NCBI GenBank assembly: GCA_036732755.1
Contig: DAINBU010000190.1
Coordinates: 1 to 6,686, forward strand
Origin: DASRRB01 sp036732755
GTDB taxonomy: Bacteria > Planctomycetota > B15-G4 > SIAN01
Length of the DNA stretch: 6,686 nucleotides
Direction of reading: 5' to 3'
The notes below the pieces were generated by a model. That model was not told the origin of the DNA, did no database searches, and saw nothing but the letters and a program-made list of their open reading frames with translations. Position 1 is the first letter of the stretch. Each line of letters begins with the position of its first letter. A program made the translations under genes and the position numbers. Shown here one piece after another: positions 1 to 5,700 of this stretch.

Positions 1-2479
1 AGACGCCGTTGTTGTAGACGTTGCTGTCCGATGCGTCGTTGTTGTGGCCCTTGCGCACGTCGATGATGGTGCTGGCGTCGACCACGATCGAGCTCGAGGA
101 CTGGAGGATCACCATGCCTCCGGCGCCGCCGCCGCCGCCGCCGCCGAAGTTCGAGCAGCCGATCGACTCGCCGCCCTTGCCCGCGCCGCCGTGCGCGTCG
201 ACGCGCGCCGTGCCGTCGAGGTGGATCGGGCCGAGCGCCTGGATCAGGACCGCGCCTCCGCCGCCGCCGCCGCCGCCGCCGCGCGCGTCGCCGACCGAGT
301 CGGCGAACTTGCCGCTCGGCCCGAAGTCATCGCCCTTGCAGACCGCGTCGTTGGTGGTGAGTTTGTCGTGGTCGCACCAGATGCCGCAGTAGTACCCCTC
401 GACGTTCGACGCGCCGCCGCCGCCGCCCTGGCCTCCGATCAGCCGCGTGAGCTGCCCGTGCGTCCCGAAGAAGTCGTTGGTCTTGGTGCCGTCGTTGAAG
501 AAGGGCCACGAGCCGGGGATACCGCAGCGCAGCAGCCTGTCGTCGATCGTTCGGATCACGTAGCTGCCCTGCCCGTCGGGCAGGACGTTGCCGCGGCCGT
601 TCTTGAGATTGCCCGAGTATCCGTCGTCGGCGTTGCCGGGCTGCCGACCGCGCAGGAACATCGAGCCGCCGCCGCCGCCCGGCACCTTGACGCCCGGATT
701 GGTCGTCCGGAACTCGCTGCAGTCGAGCTCTTGGTTCGTCGAGTAGTTCCCCTGCCCGTCGGGGTTGTCGTTCATCCCGCTCTGTCCACCGCCGCCGCCG
801 TTGCGCTTCATCGCGCCGTCGGCGGGATCGATGCCGAAGCCCTGGCCGCCGAACGGCGGCGAGACGAGGTTCGAGGTCGAGATCTGGTCGGGCGGGAAGA
901 AGAGGATCGGGTGGCCTTCGCCGCCGCGCCCGCCACCCGCGATCGCGGCGCCGCCCGGGACGGAGGTCACCGCCGAGTCGTAGGCGAAGTCGGCGTTCCC
1001 GTCCTGGCCGCCGACGAAGATCGTGCCCGCGATGCGCACCGAGCCCGTCGCCGTGAGGACGAGGGGATGGTCGCCGAGCGTCTGGATCACGACGCCCGCC
1101 GGGACGTCGATGTCGGTGAACGCGAAGACGCCGCCGAGCACCGTCGTCACCGGCGCGTCGGGCGTCGAGCCGTCGAAGAGCGGGAAGGCCTGCTGCGTCG
1201 TGTCGAGCACGATCACCTTCGTGTCGCCGGCGGCCGGCGGCGGCGGCGCGAAGCGGCCGAGCAGCCCGTCGCCCTGGAACGCGAGGTTCGCCTCGAGGAT
1301 CCCCGAGCCGCGCTCGTTCCAGTTCGCGGGGAGGATGCCGGTCCCGATCTGCGCCGGATCGGTCTCATGGCGCGCGTTGTCGTCGAAATCCTCGAACAGC
1401 ACGTCGTTCACCGCGAGCGCGGTCGTGGTCGCGGTGGTGAACGCCGTCGCGATCGTCGTGTCGCCGGAGAGAGCGCCCGACTGCGCGATGCCCCGCAGGT
1501 CGGAGGGGTACTCGAGCGCGAGCTGGTGGCCGAACGGCAGGATGCCGGACGGCACGATCTCGACCACGCTGTGGTCGAGCTCGTTCTCGAGGACCGAGAC
1601 GTCGATCCCGAGCGGCAAACCGTTCGGGAAGCCGCCCGGCCGGTCGTCGAGGTCGATCAGCCGGAAGGTGTCGCCGCTCACGTTCGCGAGGTCGGGGTTG
1701 ACCGACGCGTCGAAGCGCAACAGGAAGCTGCGGCGCGGCGGGAACAGGTGGTCGGGGTCGGTGAAGAGGTCGGGCGAGACGCCCGTCACGCCGTCGACCG
1801 GGTCGGACTCGAGGAAGGTCGGCGCGACGATCGGCGGTCCGGCGAGGAAGAACGCCGGGTCGATCCCGGTCCGGAAGCCGATCAGGAGGCCGGCAGAGTT
1901 GGTCGGGTCGCGGAAGCGTGCGAGCAGGCCCGGATCGATCTGCGACACGAACCGGAAGGTCGCCGCGCTCACGCGAACGGTGTAGGCCGCGCCGGGCTCG
2001 AGGCCTGCGCCGCCGTCGTCGACCGAGCCGTCGCCCGCGATCGTCACGGGCCGCGTCGGCAGCTGCGGCGTGAAGGTCACCACCTCGCCTTCGACGTCGA
2101 AAGTGCCCGGCACCGGGAAGCCGCTCTGGTCGCGGATCTGCAGCGTGCTGCTGCCGACGTTGTTCGGGTCGGGCTGGTGGTCGAACGTGAAGACGATCTG
2201 CTGGAGCAGCGGCGCCGCGCCGGGAGGCGTGTCGGTCGCCTCCGGATTCACGTCGGAGGGGTCGGGAAACTCGACCGAGAGCAGCGCGCCGTGCGAGCTG
2301 ATGCCCGACGAGCCCGATCCGCCGCCGCCGCCGCAGCCGGTCGTCGCGATCAGCGCGACGAATGCGACGAACGCGGCTCGATCCGTCACCCGGAAATCGC
2401 TTCGCGGCAGCTGCGCGCGCCGCGACCGGCGATCGTCCGGGAGCCCGGCCGATCCATGGAAACAGCTCGACGTCGCCAT
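1..2479 (-). CDS. Partial Ig-like (Big_5-type) and glycine-rich surface lipoprotein, C-terminus outside window
   Basis: Open from ATG 2479 to the left edge (826 complete codons, no stop). This start has AGGAG eight bases upstream; GTG 2389 (residue 31) is an in-frame alternative giving a more usual signal-peptide length. A hydrophobic segment (residues 35-47) ends in ATTGC with Cys49 followed by five Gly, so lipid attachment and export are likely, although Thr at -3 of the lipobox is atypical. Residues about 62-205 and 217-355 each look like a Big_5 Ig-like domain: a V-F-T-F-D or L-L-R-F-D strand, a V/I-P-type central part, and a final strand such as YTVRVSA (166-172). A linker with FEDFDDN, Trp387 and GDGLLG follows. 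From about 455 the chain is Gly-rich with alternating beta strands, poly-Gly runs at 561, 601, 685, 734 and 779, and cysteines at 587, 652, 698, 702, 714 and 775. The visible end is Asn/Asp-rich. The protein is probably structural or adhesive; no catalytic motif was seen and the exact function is unknown. Confidence 0.85.
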   Translation of the reverse strand, partial: MATSSCFHGSAGLPDDRRSRRAQLPRSDFRVTDRAAFVAFVALIATTGCGGGGGSGSSGISSHGALLSVEFPDPSDVNPEATDTPPGAAPLLQQIVFTFDHQPDPNNVGSSTLQIRDQSGFPVPGTFDVEGEVVTFTPQLPTRPVTIAGDGSVDDGGAGLEPGAAYTVRVSAATFRFVSQIDPGLLARFRDPTNSAGLLIGFRTGIDPAFFLAGPPIVAPTFLESDPVDGVTGVSPDLFTDPDHLFPPRRSFLLRFDASVNPDLANVSGDTFRLIDLDDRPGGFPNGLPLGIDVSVLENELDHSVVEIVPSGILPFGHQLALEYPSDLRGIAQSGALSGDTTIATAFTTATTTALAVNDVLFEDFDDNARHETDPAQIGTGILPANWNERGSGILEANLAFQGDGLLGRFAPPPPAAGDTKVIVLDTTQQAFPLFDGSTPDAPVTTVLGGVFAFTDIDVPAGVVIQTLGDHPLVLTATGSVRIAGTIFVGGQDGNADFAYDSAVTSVPGGAAIAGGGRGGEGHPILFFPPDQISTSNLVSPPFGGQGFGIDPADGAMKRNGGGGGQSGMNDNPDGQGNYSTNQELDCSEFRTTNPGVKVPGGGGGSMFLRGRQPGNADDGYSGNLKNGRGNVLPDGQGSYVIRTIDDRLLRCGIPGSWPFFNDGTKTNDFFGTHGQLTRLIGGQGGGGGASNVEGYYCGIWCDHDKLTTNDAVCKGDDFGPSGKFADSVGDARGGGGGGGGGAVLIQALGPIHLDGTARVDAHGGAGKGGESIGCSNFGGGGGGGAGGMVILQSSSSIVVDASTIIDVRKGHNNDASDSNVYNNGV
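116..799 (-). repeat. Poly-glycine / beta-strand repeat region inside the lipoprotein
   Basis: On the minus strand there are five in-frame runs of GGC/GGA glycine codons: 5 Gly at 785-799, 5 at 665-679, 5 at 413-427, 9 at 254-280 and 7 at 125-145, the last followed by Ala and two more Gly (116-124). Run starts are 40, 84, 49 and 45 residues apart, so most intervals are near 42 or twice that. The last two modules align well: poly-Gly, then AVLIQ or MVILQ, a hydrophobic strand, then GTARVDAHGG or STIIDVRKG. This suggests turns of a beta-helix or similar solenoid. The same tracts seen from the plus strand are GCC/CCG triplet runs, which are prone to slippage and to sequencing or assembly error. 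Confidence 0.7.
568..763 (-). repeat. Two copies of a PDGQG(N/S)Y peptide motif
   Basis: The 13 bases CCTGCCCGTCGGG occur identically at 568-580 and 751-763 on the plus strand. They sit in the same codon phase of the minus-strand gene and encode PDGQG, followed by Asn-Tyr (residues 573-579) or Ser-Tyr (634-640). Each copy lies 8 to 30 residues after a five-glycine run, so the motif looks like part of a longer, diverged repeat in the Gly-rich half. Confidence 0.55.
2333..2389 (-). other. Lipoprotein signal peptide core and lipobox
   Basis: From the GTG at 2389 the translation reads VTDRAAFVAFVALIATTGC: an Arg-containing n-region, a hydrophobic core and a T-T-G-C lipobox with the acceptor cysteine encoded at 2335-2333. 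The downstream G-G-G-G-G-S tract resembles the flexible tether commonly found after the lipidated cysteine. Thr rather than Leu/Val/Ile at -3 weakens the match. There is no Asp directly after the Cys, so by the E. coli rule sorting to the outer membrane is expected, though that rule may not hold in this organism. Confidence 0.7.
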
Positions 2480-2487
2480 TCGAAGCG

Positions 2488-2492
2488 CTCCT
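2488..2492 (-). promoter_or_regulatory. Shine-Dalgarno sequence AGGAG of the lipoprotein gene
   Basis: The minus strand reads AGGAG, then eight bases, then ATG (2479-2477), which is an optimal sequence and spacing. No comparable motif precedes the GTG at 2389, where only a weak GAAG is present. This decides in favour of ATG 2479 even though it gives the signal peptide an unusually long, Arg-rich n-region. Confidence 0.65.
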
Positions 2493-2702
2493 GGTGGTGG
2501 GCGCGAGCGCACTGCGGAATCGGGATCGATGCGATCTCGTCGCTCGTGCGCGCGGCCGTCTCTCCGACTCGTGGATGCAGTCGTCGACCCAGGGCTTCCT
2601 CGGCGGCGGTTCGGTCCGGTTGGGCGCGCCGCAAGGGCAAACCACATGCCCCCTCTTGCTGGAGGCCGAGGACCTGAACGGCCGATGTCGATGGAGCCGG
2701 GC

Positions 2703-2717
2703 CGCGACGAGGTCGCG
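2703..2717. promoter_or_regulatory. Possible operator: inverted repeat CGCGAC-GAG-GTCGCG
   Basis: Two perfect 6-base arms flank a 3-base centre, 62 bases upstream of ATG 2779. The size and symmetry fit a dimeric regulator site, but short GC-rich palindromes arise easily by chance at this base composition, and no second copy was found in the spacer. Confidence 0.25.
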
Positions 2718-2739
2718 ACCGCTCGATCCACGAACGCGG

Positions 2740-2757
2740 CGGACGACGCCGGACGAC
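2740..2757. promoter_or_regulatory. Tandem direct repeat CGGACGAC, 10-base period
   Basis: CGGACGAC occurs at 2740-2747 and 2750-2757, so the copies start exactly 10 bases apart, about one helical turn. Such an arrangement is typical of response-regulator half-sites. It lies about 20 to 40 bases upstream of the receptor gene start. A chance origin is possible in GC-rich DNA. Confidence 0.25.
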
Positions 2758-2760
2758 CGC

Positions 2761-2770
2761 CGGAATTCCG
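2761..2770. promoter_or_regulatory. Perfect 10-base palindrome CGGAATTCCG
   Basis: The palindrome ends eight bases before ATG 2779 and follows the CGGACGAC repeats directly. Its AATT centre stands out in an otherwise GC-dominated spacer. It could be an operator or part of the core promoter if translation really begins at TTG 2815. No functional assignment can be made from sequence alone. Confidence 0.25.
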
Positions 2771-2778
2771 CCGCTACG

Positions 2779-5700
2779 ATGGCGGAACCCTCCGATTCCC
2801 CAGGGGTGTCCGATTTGAAGCGGCTCGTGGCGGATCTCCTGGCGCTCGTCGTGCTCGCCCGGATCGGGGCGGCGCAGCAGGGTCCGGTGGCATTCGATTG
2901 CCGCGCGCTCGCGGAGGCCGTCGAGGTCGACGGGAACCTCGCCGAATGGGATCGCGCGAACGCTCGCTTCGTTCCGCTCTCGTGCGCCGAGCCGCTCCCT
3001 TCACAGAAAGACCTGAGTGCCAGCGTCGCCGCGAGTTTCGACCGCGACGCCCTCTACCTCGCGCTGCACGTCCAGGACGAGCGGATCGTCGCCGACACGA
3101 CGAACTTCTGGGACTCCGACGGGGTCGACGTCTACTTCGAGGTCGGCGAGGGCGCGACGCCGCGCCGCTTCCGGCTCTGCCTCCTCCCCTTCAATGAAGG
3201 GCGCAAGTTCGGCGTCGTCACTTGGGAGGGGCGGCGCGTCCTCGGGCCGGGCGGTCTGAACGGAGTCGAGGCGGTCGCGCGCGAGCTCGGCGAGGGCAGC
3301 GGCGCCTACGGCATCGAGGCGCGCATCCCGTTGCACCCGTTCGGCGTCGACCCGCGCGCGGCGGCGCCGATCCGCGTCGACGTCGCGATCCGCGACCACG
3401 ACACGCCGGACAAGTCGGTGACCGACGCGGAGCCGCCGGAGAGCGCGACGCTCTCGCTGTCGGGGCGCAAGAGCCTCGCGGGCGGCGGCGCGGAGCTCCC
3501 GCGCCTCTCCTTCGTCGGGAGCCTGAAGCGCGACCTCGCGGCGCGTCCCGAAGCGTCGACGTCGGTCGGCCGCACGGCGCTGGTCGGCGCGCTCGTCGCG
3601 ATCGCGCTCGTGATCTTCGTCGGCCTCTCGGCGCGCAGCGTCCAGCGCGCGCTCCTGCCGCAGCTCCCGCGCTGGAAGCGGATCGCGTGGCCGGCGCTCG
3701 CGGCGATCGCGCTGCTGCTGGCGGTCGGCCCCGACGCGGTCGATTCGGTGGCGACGTGGCGCGCGCGCTCCGACCTGGTCCGGCGCGGCGCGACGCTTTG
3801 GTCGCTCTTTGGCGATCTTGCGCTGTTCGAGGTGTCGGCGCGCCTGCGCAACGCCGACGACGCCGCGCTGCGCGACCTGCTGCAGGGCAAGCCGCTGCGG
3901 ACCAGCGAGGCGAACCGGTACGAGCAGATCGACGCGCTGCCGCCCGACCAGGTGGGGCGCGGCGAGTACGTCTCGCTCGAGCCGATCCCGGGCGTGCCGT
4001 TCCGCGAGTACGGCGTCCGGCTCGGCGGCCCGCGCAGCAGCGCGCCCAATTTCACGCCGCGCTTCGACTTCGAGCTGCCGCGCCCCGAGCCGGTGCGCCG
4101 CCTCCACCTCGCCATCGCGTCGTTCCTGCCCGACGTCGACCTCGAGCGGACGATCGTCGACGGCATCGAGGTGCGCCTCGAGTTCGCGAACCGGACCGCC
4201 GCCGAGATGAAGTCGGTCGCGTCGCTCTCGATCGACGACGCGCGCACCGAGCCGATCGGGCACCTGAGCAGCGTGCGCGGCCGCGCCGACCTGCGCAGCG
4301 GTCGCGTCACGGGCGCCGACGACGCCGGCAAGGCGATCGACGTGGGCGGCCGGACGATCCGCCACCTCGACCACTACGTCGTCGAGATCGACGCGCCCGA
4401 GCCGGTCAAGGCGGGGGACGAGCCGCGCCTCGCGCGCTTCTCCGTCGCGCCGACCGCGGCCGCGGGCGACGCCATCGTCTGGATCTCCGCCATCACGGTC
4501 GAGCGCCGCGGCGCGCACCCGTTCGTCCCGCTCGCGCTCGGGTCGACCGACCGCAGGGGCTTCCCGATGGCGATGCGGCGCGGCAACCCGGCGCCGCGCG
4601 AGCTGCGGCTCGCGCCGAAGGGGCCGGAGGGGCCGGCACGCGCGGTCCTGCTCGAGAGCGGCGAAGGCCGCTCGTTCGAGGTGATGGAGCTGCGCCTCTA
4701 CTACCGCGCCGAGGGGGCGGTGATGCGCGCGCTCGCGGACCCGGCGATGCTCAAGGTCCGCGCCTGGATCCTGATCACGTTCGACGGCAACCCGGTCGTC
4801 CAGCGCATCCCGATCCGCGCCGGCATCGAGGTCGACGACGCGCTGCTGCCCGAGCTGCACCATCCGGCGTCGATGACGAGCTTCCTCGCGTCGGAGCTCG
4901 AGACGCGGCAGGGGACGCTGCACTACGACGGCTTCGAGCTGCCGCTCGAGAAGGCGGCCGGCGGACCCGCCCCGTTCCGCATCCGGCGCATCGAGCTCGA
5001 GCAGCCGGCCGAGGTGAAGGGGGCGCTGATCGTCGCCGGCGCGACCGCGCTGGTGCGCTCCGAGCCGCCGCCGCTGCCGCACCTGACGGCGCTGCAGATC
5101 ACCGGCTCCGAGATCTCGCTCACCACCGACGCCACGGCCGCGATCGACGCCGGCGGCGACGGCCGGATCGGCTTCGCCATCGCGCGCGACGGCGTGGTGG
5201 CGCAGTTCGGCGGCGCGCTCCCGACCGAGATCGGCGAGCGGCTGCGCGGCACGCGCGTCGACACGGCCGCGCGCACGGCCGGCGACACGCCGACGGCGAT
5301 GGAGGTCGTGCGCGCGGGGCGCCGCTTCCTCGAGTGCTCCGCGCCGGGCGTGGTCGGCGGCGCGAACCTGGGCGTCGTGCTGATGCGCGAGCTCACGACG
5401 CTCGCGCCGCTGCGCACGATCCGCGACGCGGCGGCGGTGGTCGCCGGAGTGCTGGCGCTCCCGTTCATCCTGCTGCTGCTGGTCGACGCGCTCGCGCGCG
5501 TCGCGCGCATCCGCTTCCGCCTCTCGATCCTGCTCCTGCTCAACTCGCTCGCACCGCTCACGCTGCTCTTCGCGGTGCTCGTCAACGTCGTCGGTTCCGA
5601 GCAGCGGATCAGCGAGAAGAACCGCGCCGACGACCTGCTGACGCAGGTGCGCGAACGGGTGCAGCGCCTCTCCAAGCTCGCCGCGGACCACGCGACCGTC

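Larger units (their letters stand above)
2480..2778. other. Divergent intergenic region between the two long genes
   Basis: These 299 bases separate the two outward-facing start codons and should contain both promoters. I found no convincing sigma-70 -35/-10 pair and no properly spaced sigma-54 site. The right third (2703-2770) contains an inverted repeat, a direct repeat and a palindrome, listed separately. No RNA gene, terminator hairpin with a T-run, or credible small gene was seen. Open frames crossing it continue from antisense frames of the flanking genes and have no ribosome binding site or family resemblance. Confidence 0.6.

Noticed and set aside
254..280. CCG/GCC triplet run as a possible microsatellite
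   Set aside because: It stays exactly in codon phase and encodes a nine-glycine run matching other Gly runs in the protein, so it is explained by coding; length variation remains possible.
1365..2645. Minus-strand open frame of 426 codons overlapping the lipoprotein N-terminus in another frame
   Set aside because: It is Arg/Pro-rich and domain-free, and it occupies the same DNA as the better supported Big_5 domain frame.
2629..2646. Possible sigma-54 promoter on the minus strand (TGGTTTGCCCTTGC)
   Set aside because: The invariant GG and GC are separated by nine bases instead of the required ten, and the -24 box matches poorly.
44..2677. Plus-strand open frame of 877 codons antisense to the lipoprotein gene
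   Set aside because: It is codon-aligned with the real minus-strand gene, so its lack of stops follows from GC-rich codons. The product is an Arg/Ala/Val/Asp-rich string without domains or a ribosome binding site, whereas the opposite strand gives a lipobox and Ig-like domains.
2070..3197. Plus-strand open frame running through the spacer into the receptor gene
   Set aside because: It crosses the divergent promoter region and overlaps two supported genes in the wrong frame; its product is low-complexity Arg/Gly/Pro.
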